The notes under the pieces were generated by a model, which was not told where the DNA came from, searched no databases, and saw nothing but the letters and a program-made list of their open reading frames with translations. Below, one piece after another: positions 53,281 through 61,969 of a stretch of 64,000 nt of DNA (its first letter is position 1; every line of letters starts with the position of its first letter). Source of the stretch: Pseudomonas gingeri (lineage in GTDB: Bacteria; Pseudomonadota; Gammaproteobacteria; Pseudomonadales; Pseudomonadaceae); NCBI RefSeq assembly GCF_013385635.1, contig NZ_JACAPR010000021.1, positions 62,001 through 126,000 on the forward strand, in the 5' to 3' direction. Made by a program: the position numbers and the translations under genes.

Positions 53281-56208
53281 TCAGCCTTCCTTGCGAATGT
53301 CTTGCGAGATCAGCACCTGAGAAAGGTATTCAGCCAGGTGCAAAGGCTCACGCCCGCAAATGTTCCGAATCTGCCCGCGACAACTGAACCCATCGGCTAC
53401 AACTGGAGTTGAATCGGGTATCGCGTCGATGACCGGCTTAAATTCTTTCTCGCCGATGATTTTGGCGATTGGCGCTGTCTTGGCGTGATACCCATAAGCG
53501 CCAGCGAGGCCACAGCAACCCGCAGCAATCACCTTGCCCCTGCCTCCCAGTTTGTTCAGAACGCCCTGCTCGCCGCCCATGCCGCCGCATGATTTCTGAT
53601 GGCAATGTCCATGGATGCGGACATCTTGGTTGATGTCTGGGAGGGTCACCCCTTGTAGTTGAATGAATTCACTGAGCGTCATGATCGAACGCTTGAGTTG
53701 CTGGGCCTGAGTGTTCTCAGGTAGCAGAGAAGGCATTTCATCCCTGAACACCGATAAGCAACTGGGCTCAAGAACGACCACCGGCATCGCTTGATCCAGG
53801 GCAGGCGCCAATTGATCGAGGATCTGAAGAAGATTCGAACGAGCCTGATCAATCATCCCTGAGTCGTAAAACGGTCGCCCGCAGCATATATGGCGCTTCA
53901 TCAGTCGGACGTTAAAGCCCAAGGTTTCTAGAACCTCCACGCCCGCCTCAAGCACCTGAGGGGTAAAGCCATTATTGAAGCTATCGACCCAAAGGAGCAC
54001 TTCTTTCGCAGAACTTATTTCGGTACCGATCAAGCGCTTGGCTGTGTCACCGTCGCGGAAGCTGGCCTTGGCGATTTGGGGGAATTTGGCGCCTTTGGCA
54101 AGACCGACGAGCGAACCGGCAGCCCGTACTGCTGGGTTTTTCATCGCATAGTTGAGCACTGAGGAAAACTTCGTCGCGTACGGCAACCATGAGCCGATGT
54201 AAGCAATCGTCATGTCCATGATCGGGCGACGCTTATGCTCGTAATAGCGGGAGAGGAACTCCGTTTTGTAGCGGGCTATATCCACGTTTGTGGGACAGTC
54301 TGTTTTGCATCCCTTGCACGAAAGACAGAGATCCAGCGAGTCCTTTATCTCTTCGTTCCGCCAGCCATCCTGGATGACCTCGCCCTTCAAGAGCTCGAAG
54401 AACAACCGAGCGCGCCCCCGCGTGGAGTACTTTTCTTCCCGGGTAGCGCGAAAGCTCGGACACATCGTCCCGCCTTCTAGGGATCTGCACTTGCCCATAC
54501 CGATGCAACGCTCAGTCTCCCGAGCAAGCCCCTTATCTCCCAAGCGAGAATCGTAGGTGAACTGACTCGCAACGTGCCTCCGTTGATAATCCGGCCCCAT
54601 CCGCAGGTTCGCATCTACCGGCATCGCATGGATCAGCTTCCCTGGATTCATGCGGTTGAGCGGATCCCATAAACTTTTGAACTCGGCAAAAGCGCCCATG
54701 ATCCGGTCTGAATACATGATTCGCAGATACTCGCCTTTGGCTTGACCATCGCCATGCTCACCGGACAAAGAACCTCCATATCGCACGACCAGGTGAGCCG
54801 CTTCATTGAGGAAAGCTCGCCAGTCCGCGATACCGTGTTTCGATTTCAGGTCAAAGGTAATTCTGGAATGAATGCAGCCATCACCAAAGTGGCCGTACAG
54901 ATTGGTCTTATAGCCGTATTTGCTCACGATCTTCTTGAAGTCACGTAGGTATTTGCCTAGATGTTCAGGCTCAACGGCAGCATCCTCCCACCCCACCACA
55001 GGGTCAGGGCTATTGGGGTCAAGGCCGAGTGATGTGGCTGACGCGCCCGTTTCCCGGATCGTCCAGATGCGATTCATCAGCTCACCATCTGTGATCAGCC
55101 TGACGTTCGGGCGCCCCGGAAGATGCGGGGCGATACGCACAGCCTCCCGAGCCATAGCGGTTGCATCCTCGTGCGACTGCGCTCCGAACTCGACCATGAG
55201 CCAGGCATTGCCACGAGGCAGTTCGGCTATGTCATCGAGCTTCATGCCTCGCTCTTTCAGGCCACCGATAATTCCATCGTCCAGCCCCTCCATCGCAATT
55301 GGACTCAATGGCAGCAAATGAGGCGCTGAATCGGCGGCTTGGTAAATATCGTCAAACCCCAGAACAACCAGCACGCGGTGCGTAGGATTTTTCACGAGAA
55401 GCGTCTGGGCTTGAAGCACGGTGACGCAGGTACCCTCCACGCCCACTAGCGCTCGGGCAATGTTGAACCCATTTTCGGGGAGAAGCTGGTCAAGGTTGTA
55501 GCCTGATACTCGACGTTTCAACTTTGGGAATTCTTCCCTGATCTCATCCTCGTATTCATCCACCAGAGCCTTCAAACCCATCACGATTTCAGCTCGCCGC
55601 CCGCCGGCCGCGAGGTGTTCTTGATAGATTGCCTCGTCTGTGGGCCCTACCCAGAAACGTTCCCCGCAGTAGGTAAGGATTTCGAGCCTTTCTACGTTTT
55701 CCACGGTTTTACCTGCCATTACCGAATGGGCACCGCAGGAGTTGTTGCCTATCATGCCCCCCAGTGTGCAGCGGCTATGTGTCGCTGGATCCGGGCCAAA
55801 TGTAAGTCCGACCTTGGCAGCCTCGCTTTTCAGCTGATCGCAAATCACACCAGGCTGAACACACGCCGTGCGTTGAACGGGGTCGATGCTCGTGATGACA
55901 TTCAGGTATTTGGACGTGTCGATTACCACCGCGGCGTTCACTGCCTGCCCACACATTGAGGTGCCCGCGCCACGAGGCAAGATCGGCAATCCCGCTTCCC
56001 TGCATAGCCGCACGGTAGTGACGATGTCTGAGATCGTTCTAGGGATCACGACCCCAATGGGCAATTGGCGATAGTTAGAAGCTTCGGATGCATAGACTGC
56101 GCGAGTACTTGCATCAAAGCGCACCTCAGCTGTCGTCTCCGTCCCTAGTCTTGCACGGAGAGTCATTAGTACGTTGAGATCTTGCTGAGCGAAAATCATG
56201 CTATGCAT
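53281..56208 (-). CDS. FAD-linked oxidoreductase fused to Fe-S domain
   Basis: This 975-residue protein has an FAD_binding_4 domain (LPILPRGAGTSMCGQAVNAAVVI, about 75-97), an FAD-oxidase C domain with GHFGDGCIHSRI and SGEHGDGQAKG, a 4Fe-4S region (CIGMGKC, CLSCKGCKTDCP, about 630-640), and a C-terminal CCG-type domain (HICCGRPFYDSG, GCCGLAG). It probably oxidises a D-2-hydroxy acid (lactate or hydroxyglutarate type) into the respiratory chain. It is a different branch from the dld gene at 14055. It precedes pucR by 47 bases. Confidence 0.88.
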   Translation of the reverse strand: MHSMIFAQQDLNVLMTLRARLGTETTAEVRFDASTRAVYASEASNYRQLPIGVVIPRTISDIVTTVRLCREAGLPILPRGAGTSMCGQAVNAAVVIDTSKYLNVITSIDPVQRTACVQPGVICDQLKSEAAKVGLTFGPDPATHSRCTLGGMIGNNSCGAHSVMAGKTVENVERLEILTYCGERFWVGPTDEAIYQEHLAAGGRRAEIVMGLKALVDEYEDEIREEFPKLKRRVSGYNLDQLLPENGFNIARALVGVEGTCVTVLQAQTLLVKNPTHRVLVVLGFDDIYQAADSAPHLLPLSPIAMEGLDDGIIGGLKERGMKLDDIAELPRGNAWLMVEFGAQSHEDATAMAREAVRIAPHLPGRPNVRLITDGELMNRIWTIRETGASATSLGLDPNSPDPVVGWEDAAVEPEHLGKYLRDFKKIVSKYGYKTNLYGHFGDGCIHSRITFDLKSKHGIADWRAFLNEAAHLVVRYGGSLSGEHGDGQAKGEYLRIMYSDRIMGAFAEFKSLWDPLNRMNPGKLIHAMPVDANLRMGPDYQRRHVASQFTYDSRLGDKGLARETERCIGMGKCRSLEGGTMCPSFRATREEKYSTRGRARLFFELLKGEVIQDGWRNEEIKDSLDLCLSCKGCKTDCPTNVDIARYKTEFLSRYYEHKRRPIMDMTIAYIGSWLPYATKFSSVLNYAMKNPAVRAAGSLVGLAKGAKFPQIAKASFRDGDTAKRLIGTEISSAKEVLLWVDSFNNGFTPQVLEAGVEVLETLGFNVRLMKRHICCGRPFYDSGMIDQARSNLLQILDQLAPALDQAMPVVVLEPSCLSVFRDEMPSLLPENTQAQQLKRSIMTLSEFIQLQGVTLPDINQDVRIHGHCHQKSCGGMGGEQGVLNKLGGRGKVIAAGCCGLAGAYGYHAKTAPIAKIIGEKEFKPVIDAIPDSTPVVADGFSCRGQIRNICGREPLHLAEYLSQVLISQDIRKEG

Positions 56209-56536
56209 CGGAGAGCCTGTCTTCTGTCGCTGGATACCTGTTGCTCGCCTCCCGGGCCCGCGATATGCCGTCGCCCGAAGCTGCGATACAGGCTTAGCAC
56301 TTTATAGTTCTTGACGCCCTGCTATCTCCGCCTCAAAGGAGCAATAGAGGCCCGAATATTCCTACTGTAGATAGGAGCAAGCGGTCGCTGAATGCGCCGG
56401 GATGGGCATTGGCAGTGGCAACAATGGCCATAGTCGAACGATGGATGAACCGAGAGGTAGCGATGGACTCGATACAGGCCTGCTTCGGGAATGGCGAGGC
56501 GCACGACTCCAATGCGGAGCCTGCGCCAGATGCAGC
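56209..56536. other. Intergenic region upstream of the FAD/Fe-S gene
   Basis: No gene is seen. A palindrome TCCTA-N7-TAGGA (about 56352-56368 on the minus strand) resembles half-sites of the shared promoter motif. Confidence 0.45.
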
Positions 56537-57463
56537 TCAGTAGCCCCTTGCCGTATCTACGACGTTGAGTGGTTCCATGCCCAAGGCCTCACGTTCCATG
56601 TTCTGCGCGATGATCGCTACAGAACCTTCGACTTGCACGTTGCTGGCGATATGAGGGGTTACCAAAATCCGGGGATGTGTCCAGAACGGATGATGTTGTT
56701 CCGGAGGCTCGGTAGTGAACACGTCCAGGACTGCTCCGCCCAGCGTGCCGTCTTCAAGCGCATCAAGGAGGTCATCCTCGACAAGGTGAGCGCCTCGACC
56801 GACGTTCACCAGCCCGGCACCGCGAGGCAATTGTCTGAAGAGATCCTTATTAAAAATACCGCTGGTTTCAGCCGTCAAAGGCAACAGGTTGACTAGGATG
56901 TCGCACTGCGCCAGGAAATCCCCCAACTGTGCGTTTCCGACGAAGCATTGACCACCCGGTACGGTCTTCAAAGAGCGATTCCAGGCGCAGAACTGGAATC
57001 CCAACGCCTCCAGTTTCTTCAGGGTGGTCAGTCCTAACTGCCCCGCTCCCATGACGCCAACCCGCCGCTTGGCAGCGGGCACGATCGCGCGTGGATCCCA
57101 GGCTTTCTCAATCTGATGTTGGCGATAGATCAGCATGTCTCTGTGGAGGGCCAAGACGGCAAAGAGGACATACTCGGCCATGATGTCGGCCATCGACTCG
57201 TCAACCAGCCTGATTAACCTCAGTCCCTTTGGAAAATTTGACATATCGAACTGGTCTACGCCTGCTCCTGCTGCATATACCGCGCGTAGGTTCGGGAGCA
57301 TGTTGATCACATCCAGATTGCCTTCCCACGTGATCAGATAGTGGACTTCATCAGGGTTGCCTATGTCAGGCCATTCCCGGAAATCCATTTCGGGAAGCGT
57401 TCGCGAGAACGCTGCACGCCATGCTGCTGAGACCTTAGGGTTCGCCATGTAAAGGATGCACAT
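56537..57463 (-). CDS. D-isomer 2-hydroxyacid dehydrogenase (GhrA-like)
   Basis: This 308-residue NAD(P)-dependent dehydrogenase has GVMGAGQLGLTTLKKLEALGF (Rossmann motif, about 134-154), NVGRGAHLVEDDLLDAL and the catalytic His in HHPFWTHPRILVTPHIAS. It resembles glyoxylate/hydroxypyruvate reductase A. In this cluster it could link a 2-oxo acid to the 2-hydroxy acid oxidised by the neighbouring FAD/Fe-S enzyme. Confidence 0.87.
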   Translation of the reverse strand: MCILYMANPKVSAAWRAAFSRTLPEMDFREWPDIGNPDEVHYLITWEGNLDVINMLPNLRAVYAAGAGVDQFDMSNFPKGLRLIRLVDESMADIMAEYVLFAVLALHRDMLIYRQHQIEKAWDPRAIVPAAKRRVGVMGAGQLGLTTLKKLEALGFQFCAWNRSLKTVPGGQCFVGNAQLGDFLAQCDILVNLLPLTAETSGIFNKDLFRQLPRGAGLVNVGRGAHLVEDDLLDALEDGTLGGAVLDVFTTEPPEQHHPFWTHPRILVTPHIASNVQVEGSVAIIAQNMEREALGMEPLNVVDTARGY

Positions 57464-57593
57464 CGGCCGCTCCGAATGAGGAAGGAAAGCGTCATGATGC
57501 TGTGCCTACTCACGAGTTACCTCCTGCGATAACAACACATTTCTTGCGCTATATTCCGACCTCAAGTAGGTAGCCAGTTAGTTGAAAACGGCA

Positions 57594-57601
57594 AGGCCAG
57601 C
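57594..57601. repeat. Left target duplication of the IS66 element
   Basis: AGGCCAGC occurs directly before the left end and again at 59993-60000 after the right end. The 8-bp size is normal for IS66. Confidence 0.93.
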
Positions 57602-57701
57602 GTAAGCGGCTGGGGAAGTCACCTTCCGAACTCCAGCATTAAGGGCGATGGTGTCCGCGTATTTTTAAGCGGACGCGATCGCCCTTAACGTCAGGATTTC
57701 C

Positions 57702-58019
57702 ATGCGCCAACGAAGCTCTTACCCGAAACCCTTCAAGGCCCAGGTTGTTCAGGAATGCCTGCAACCGGGCGCAACCCTATCCAGCGTCGCCATCAGCCAC
57801 GGCATCAACGCCAACGTGATCCGCAAGTGGCTACCGCTTTACCGAGATCAACCTCCAGCGGCTTTGCCGGCTTTCGTTCCATTGAGAGCTACACCCAAAC
57901 GGCAGGCAGAAGGGTCGGCGATTATTGAGCTGCAATTTGGCGAGCAATCGATGTCAGTGAAATGGCCAACGTCTGATCCTGAAGGCTGCGCCCGCTTTGT
58001 CCGTGGACTCACACAATGA
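57702..58019 (+). CDS. tnpA: IS66 accessory protein TnpA
   Basis: This 105-residue helix-turn-helix protein (YPKPFKAQVVQECLQPGATLSSVAISHGINANVIRKWL) is the first IS66 gene, needed for efficient transposition. It overlaps tnpB by ATGA. Confidence 0.93.
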   Translation: MRQRSSYPKPFKAQVVQECLQPGATLSSVAISHGINANVIRKWLPLYRDQPPAALPAFVPLRATPKRQAEGSAIIELQFGEQSMSVKWPTSDPEGCARFVRGLTQ

Positions 58020-58351
58020 TTCGCATCGACGCCATCTGGCTTGCCACCGAGCCCATGGACATGCGTGCCGGCACTGAAACTGCGCTGGCCAGGGTGATCG
58101 CGGTGTTCGGTGCGGCGAAGCCGCACTGCGCTTATCTGTTTGCCAACCGCCGCGCCACTCGTATGAAAGTGCTGGTGCATGACGGGTTTGGAGTCTGGCT
58201 GGCTGCTCGCCGATTGAACCAAGGAAAGTTTCACTGGCCCGGCATTCGACAAGGCTGCGAGATAGAACTGGATACCGAGCAACTTCAAGCGTTGGTGCTC
58301 GGCCTACCTTGGCAGCGTGTTGGGGCTGGCGGTGTAATCACACTGCTTTAA
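58016..58351 (+). CDS. tnpB: IS66 accessory protein TnpB
   Basis: This 111-residue protein of the IS66 Orf2 family starts MIRIDAIWLATEPMDMRAG and has the KVLVHDGFGVWLAARRLNQGKFHWP signature. It is required for transposition; its molecular role is unclear. Confidence 0.95.
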   Translation: MIRIDAIWLATEPMDMRAGTETALARVIAVFGAAKPHCAYLFANRRATRMKVLVHDGFGVWLAARRLNQGKFHWPGIRQGCEIELDTEQLQALVLGLPWQRVGAGGVITLL

Positions 58352-58413
58352 AAAGCTGTAATTAGCTCCTTGGCCTACTGCCGCAAACGACCTGCTTTGG
58401 TAAAATCCAGGGC

Positions 58414-59961
58414 ATGACTTCCTCACCCAATCTCGATCAGATGAGCCCCGACCAACTGCGCGCCTTCGCGGCGCAGTTGCTGTCCCAGGTTGATTCGCTC
58501 GGACAGCAAGTCGACAGGATGGGCAAGAAGAATGACCGCGACCAAACCATCATCGAGCAACTCACCCACGAAATCGCCTGGTTCAAACGTAACAAGTTTG
58601 CTAAGCGCAGTGAGCAATTAAGCCCTGCTCAAGGCAGCCTGCTCGATGACCTGCTCGACACAGACATCGCGGCCATTGAAGCCGAGCTGAAGGCTTTGAA
58701 TCCGCCGGCTGCGCCGGCCGAGCCACGCAAGCAGCCCAGGCGTGTTCCATTGCCTGCGCAGTTTCCGCGTACCGTGATTTATCACGAACCAGACAACACC
58801 CAATGCCCCTGCGGATGCCAGCTCCAGCGGATCGGTGAAGACGTCAGCGAAAAGCTCGATTACACGCCGGGCGTGTTCACCGTGGAGCAGCATGTGCGCG
58901 GGAAATGGGTCTGCCGCGAGTGTGAAACGCTGACTCAGGCACCGGTTCCGGCCCAGGTAATCGACAAGGGCATACCGACCGCAGGGCTGCTGGCTCACGT
59001 GATGGTGGCCAAATTCGCCTACCATTTGCCCCTGTATCGCCAAGAGAAAATCTTTGGCCGCGCCGGCCTGGCTATCGCCCGCTCGACACTGGCGCAATGG
59101 GTCGGCCAAACCGGCGTGCAACTCCAGCCCTTGGTCGACGCGCTGCGTGAAACGGTACTTGCCCAAGGCGTGATTCACGCAGACGAAACCCCAGTGCAGA
59201 TGCTCGCGCCGGGCGAAAAGAAAACCCATCGTGCTTATGTCTGGGCCTACTGCACAACGCCGTTTTCGGCACTTAAAGCAGTGGTTTACGACTTCAGCCC
59301 GAGCCGTGCGGGTGAGCATGCACGCAACTTCCTTGGGCAATGGAACGGCAAGCTGGTTTGCGATGATTTCGCCGGCTACAAAGCAAGCTTTCAACAAGGC
59401 ATCACCGAAATCGGCTGCATGGCCCATGCCCGCCGCAAGTTCTTCGATCTGCATGCGACGAATAAAAGCCAACTGGCCGAACAGGCGCTGCACTCAATTG
59501 GCGGGTTGTATGAAATCGAACGGCAAGCGCGGGAAATGACCGACGAGGATCGCTGGCGAATACGTCAGGAAAAAGCGGCGCCCCTTATCGACGCACTGCA
59601 TACCTGGATGCTGGCCCAGCGCGACTTTGTGCCCGAAGGCTCGGCTATCGCCAAAGCTCTGGATTACAGCCTCAAGCGCTGGGGCGCACTGGCTCGATAT
59701 ATCGAGGACGGTGCTGTGCCCATAGATAATAATCCAGTGGAAAACCAGATACGGCCGTGGGCACTCGGCCGCTCCAACTGGTTGTTCGCCGGTTCACTGC
59801 GCAGCGGCAAACGAGCAGCGGCGATCATGAGTTTGATCCAGTCGGCGCGCATGAATGGGCATGAGCCATATGCCTATCTCAAAGATGTGCTGACGCGGCT
59901 GCCAACGCAGCGTGCCAGTGAGATTGATCAACTGCTGCCGCATCGGTGGGTGCCGGCCTGA
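58414..59961 (+). CDS. tnpC: IS66 transposase TnpC
   Basis: This 515-residue DDE transposase has an N-terminal leucine-zipper and HTH region, a zinc-finger-like CPCGCQL...CRECET (about 130-170), and the catalytic region VIHADETPVQML, VCDDFAGYKASF and the C-terminal Glu region (DNNPVENQIRPWALGRSNWLF). The frame is complete. Confidence 0.96.
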   Translation: MTSSPNLDQMSPDQLRAFAAQLLSQVDSLGQQVDRMGKKNDRDQTIIEQLTHEIAWFKRNKFAKRSEQLSPAQGSLLDDLLDTDIAAIEAELKALNPPAAPAEPRKQPRRVPLPAQFPRTVIYHEPDNTQCPCGCQLQRIGEDVSEKLDYTPGVFTVEQHVRGKWVCRECETLTQAPVPAQVIDKGIPTAGLLAHVMVAKFAYHLPLYRQEKIFGRAGLAIARSTLAQWVGQTGVQLQPLVDALRETVLAQGVIHADETPVQMLAPGEKKTHRAYVWAYCTTPFSALKAVVYDFSPSRAGEHARNFLGQWNGKLVCDDFAGYKASFQQGITEIGCMAHARRKFFDLHATNKSQLAEQALHSIGGLYEIERQAREMTDEDRWRIRQEKAAPLIDALHTWMLAQRDFVPEGSAIAKALDYSLKRWGALARYIEDGAVPIDNNPVENQIRPWALGRSNWLFAGSLRSGKRAAAIMSLIQSARMNGHEPYAYLKDVLTRLPTQRASEIDQLLPHRWVPA

Positions 59962-59992
59962 GTCACGCAAGGTGACTTCGGCGGACGCTTAC

Positions 59993-60000
59993 AGGCCAGC
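59993..60000. repeat. Right target duplication of the IS66 element
   Basis: AGGCCAGC, identical to 57594-57601. Confidence 0.93.
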
Positions 60001-60014
60001 TGCATGGGTAACGG

Positions 60015-60090
60015 AATAAATGCGGGTCGCAGCGCGGACACCATCGTCCTTAATGCTGGAGTTCGGTAGATGACTTGGCCGGACGGTTAC
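60015..60090 (-). mobile_element. Relic of another IS66 left end
   Basis: Read on the minus strand from 60090, GTAACCGTCCGG then CCGAACTCCAGCATTAAGG then GATGGTGTCCGCG matches the left end of the intact element (57602-57660) with several changes. No transposase sequence remains next to it. It shows that an older IS66 copy was here before the intact one inserted 90 bases away. Confidence 0.8.
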
Positions 60091-60225
60091 AGATGGGCCA
60101 CACAGACTGGACTATGATTGCTAGGGTTTATGGCAGGTGGATGCCTGCCGCAGATAGCGCAGCAGGTAGCAAGGCAGAGTTAGCTTTTATGGGAACTACA
60201 GATAAATCAAGGAAAATCCTCTGAC

Positions 60226-60822
60226 TCAATTCGTACTCGGTTTTAAGGCATCTATTTCCTTTAGTGTTTTCAAAACGTCAACAGGATCCTTTCTAGGGCT
60301 ACTTATGGCCTCCGTTGCCGCTTGCTTGTACAGATAGGGAATCTCCGCTTTTATTATGATGGCTGCGGCATCAAAAACCTGTTTTTGATACGCCAGAAGT
60401 TCTTGCGGGCTTATCGCATTATTCATATACATCTGACAGACAAAATAGGAGTTGGCCAGAAACAACTGCATTCCTTGCGTACGATGGTTTAAAACAGAGT
60501 TACTGCTTGAAATTGCCGTTGCCATGCCTACGTTCGCTTTAACCTCAGCAGGAATGTCAGCTTCCGCGACAGCTTTGAAGGCTCTAGAAAGATCACTTCC
60601 TACTTCAGTTGGAGCCTCAGCGCAGAATCTCCCACTATCAAAGTTAACCAATACCACGCGGCGGTCAGGGGTAAGTGAGAGAGTGCCAACTTTTGCCTTC
60701 CATAAAAAGCTAGAGTTGAGCTTTTCCTCGATAACAGGTTGCTCTTGTGGAGGTGTAAATAGCGAGCAACCGGAGACACCTCCGATCAGTCCTACAGCCA
60801 AGACCTTAAAAATCTTAACCAT
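60226..60822 (-). CDS. Lipoprotein of unknown function
   Basis: The 198-residue precursor has a lipobox GGVSGC (lipidated Cys19). The mature part is mostly helical, with a Cys pair that could form a disulfide (GRFCAEAPTEVG and SYFVCQMY). It is conserved-looking but unnamed. The codon use is more A+T-rich than the core genes. It stands alone between the IS relic and the second 79-codon gene. Confidence 0.78.
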   Translation of the reverse strand: MVKIFKVLAVGLIGGVSGCSLFTPPQEQPVIEEKLNSSFLWKAKVGTLSLTPDRRVVLVNFDSGRFCAEAPTEVGSDLSRAFKAVAEADIPAEVKANVGMATAISSSNSVLNHRTQGMQLFLANSYFVCQMYMNNAISPQELLAYQKQVFDAAAIIIKAEIPYLYKQAATEAISSPRKDPVDVLKTLKEIDALKPSTN

Positions 60823-60954
60823 GATCGCACTCCATTTTTAAGAGCATCAAGAAGGGATAGCAATCTGACACTAGTATAGGAATTTAAAATAGTTCATTTT
60901 TATTTTAAAAATAACGTAACAACTTAATTCAAGCGACACCCTCGAATAGTTTTC

Positions 60955-60989
60955 AAAGTCATGAGCGATTCGCGAAGTGACTTTTTTGT
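60955..60989 (+). terminator. Hairpin with T-run before the second 79-codon gene
   Basis: AAAGTCA and TGACTTT pair around a loop holding GCGATTCGC. The first copy at 33504-33535 uses AGGCACT/AGTGCCT. The two stems differ in both arms, so base pairing was kept. Confidence 0.78.
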
Positions 60990-61257
60990 GTCCGAACGAA
61001 TCAGGGGTAAGGAAGACATGCCACAAGAAAGGCTCGACCTGTTACGGCTTCCAAAACCCATCCGCGACCCGATCAACGACCTGGTCCGGGCCCTCAATGC
61101 CACCAGCACCGTCGCGGACGTGGAAGCTGAGCGGGCCATCCAGATCACCCTGATCGGCGGCCTGGAAAGCGCCAGGTGCCTGCGGCCAGCCGAGATCGAA
61201 GCGCTCTACATCATCTTTGACGATGCCGTGGAGGCGAAGTTGAAGCAGTTGGCGTGA
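60963..61257 (+). repeat. Direct repeat, copy 2
   Basis: This matches 33511-33804 with few changes. After the gene stop the two copies diverge quickly, although both continue into a c4-like element. Confidence 0.92.
61018..61257 (+). CDS. 79-residue protein of unknown function, copy 2
   Basis: Identical to the protein at 33565-33804 except for Arg/Cys, Asp/Glu and Val/Ala changes. The conservation at the protein level and the same genomic position before a c4-like element suggest a real function in these loci. Confidence 0.75.
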   Translation: MPQERLDLLRLPKPIRDPINDLVRALNATSTVADVEAERAIQITLIGGLESARCLRPAEIEALYIIFDDAVEAKLKQLA

Positions 61258-61395
61258 TGGCGGTGAACTGATTTCGCCGCTCACTCCCTGGGTAGATTTT
61301 GCTACCCAGCAAGACGCCTCCCTTTCCCTCGCCTGAAATTTCCTAGAAACTCTCGTTCGCTTGCGCCTGCCCATTCCGCTGACTAGTCTCGGCCC

Positions 61396-61442
61396 ATCAC
61401 TGCCAATCAGTGATCGGGTTTAGCAGCCCGGAAATCGTTAGG
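61396..61442 (+). promoter_or_regulatory. Upstream pairing sites (b1, a1) of c4-like locus 2
   Basis: A 7-bp hairpin (ATCACTG/CAGTGAT, 61396-61414) is followed by TTAGCAG (61420-61426, b1) and CGTTAGG (61436-61442, a1). Both are complementary to the c4-like RNA at 61493-61570. Confidence 0.65.
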
Positions 61443-61492
61443 CGCACAGCGCCACCTCTCTAGCCGGCGCTTTTTCATGCCCGGAGTTTTAT

Positions 61493-61570
61493 GGTGGCTG
61501 TGCGCAGGGCATCTTCGGGTGCGCCGGTTTCCTAACGTACCGGTCTGCTAACCTGCGTACGGCCGCCACC
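61493..61570 (+). ncRNA. c4-like antisense RNA, locus 2
   Basis: GGTGGCTG...GCCGCCACC closes the element, with inner stems GGCATC-TTCG-GGTGCGCC and CCGGT...ACCGG, matching the c4 antisense RNA fold. The loop TCCTAACGTA (61530-61539) is the exact complement of TACGTTAGGA (61604-61613), which overlaps the ribosome site of the DUF6124 gene. CTGCTAA (61545-61551) complements TTAGCAG at 61420-61426 and 61577-61583. Confidence 0.85.
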
Positions 61571-61576
61571 CATCAT

Positions 61577-61614
61577 TTAGCAGTGATATTGGCGGCTCTA
61601 ACCTACGTTAGGAG
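61577..61614 (+). promoter_or_regulatory. Target sites b2/a2 with Shine-Dalgarno of the DUF6124 gene
   Basis: TTAGCAG (61577-61583) and TACGTTAGGA (61604-61613) pair with the c4-like loops. TTAGGAG (61608-61614) lies 7 bases before the ATG at 61622, so pairing should block initiation directly. Confidence 0.78.
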
Positions 61615-61621
61615 TTACCCA

Positions 61622-61969
61622 ATGTTCAAAGTCACACCCAACCCGCCTGCCTCAATCGACGCTGCCATCATCGACCCGCAAGCTATCGAACGAGCGCTGG
61701 CTCACTACGATTTGCCGGAAGGCGGTACGTCGAAACGTTCAAGCAGCACGACAAAACGACGTTCGGCGCCAGACGCTCAACATCGCGAAGAAGCCCTGGT
61801 GAACGCCAGCTCAATTCTTGAATCCGCCGCCGCCACGGCTTATGAACACGCCGACAACCTCACAGGTGTAAACCGCAAGGTGGCGATGGGTGTCGTGCAT
61901 CTGATCGAACTGGCGCTTGGGTTGGTGGACTCGGTGATAGAGGACGAGCCGGCGAGAGTGGCAAGCTAA
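61622..61969 (+). CDS. DUF6124 family protein
   Basis: This 115-residue protein begins MFKVTPNPPASID, the family signature in Pseudomonas, followed by a Ser/Lys/Arg-rich linker and a C-terminal helical hairpin (EEALVNASSILESAAATAYEHADNL...VAMGVVHLIELALGLVDS). Its function is unknown. It is the target gene of c4-like locus 2. Confidence 0.85.
   Translation: MFKVTPNPPASIDAAIIDPQAIERALAHYDLPEGGTSKRSSSTTKRRSAPDAQHREEALVNASSILESAAATAYEHADNLTGVNRKVAMGVVHLIELALGLVDSVIEDEPARVAS

Larger units (their letters stand above)
57602..59992 (+). mobile_element. Intact IS66-family insertion sequence
   Basis: The 2391-bp element starts GTAAGCGGC and ends GACGCTTAC, with related inverted ends (GTAAGCG..., then AAGTCACCTT in both) and an 8-bp target duplication. 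It carries the three IS66 genes tnpA, tnpB and tnpC in order. The direct repeats are still identical, so the insertion is recent. Confidence 0.95.

Noticed and set aside
58618..59493. 291-codon frame opposite the IS66 transposase gene
   Set aside because: Antisense of an intact tnpC.
61385..61620. Metabolite riboswitch upstream of the DUF6124 gene
   Set aside because: The structure and the complementary loop/target pairs fit a c4 antisense RNA better than any riboswitch class I know.
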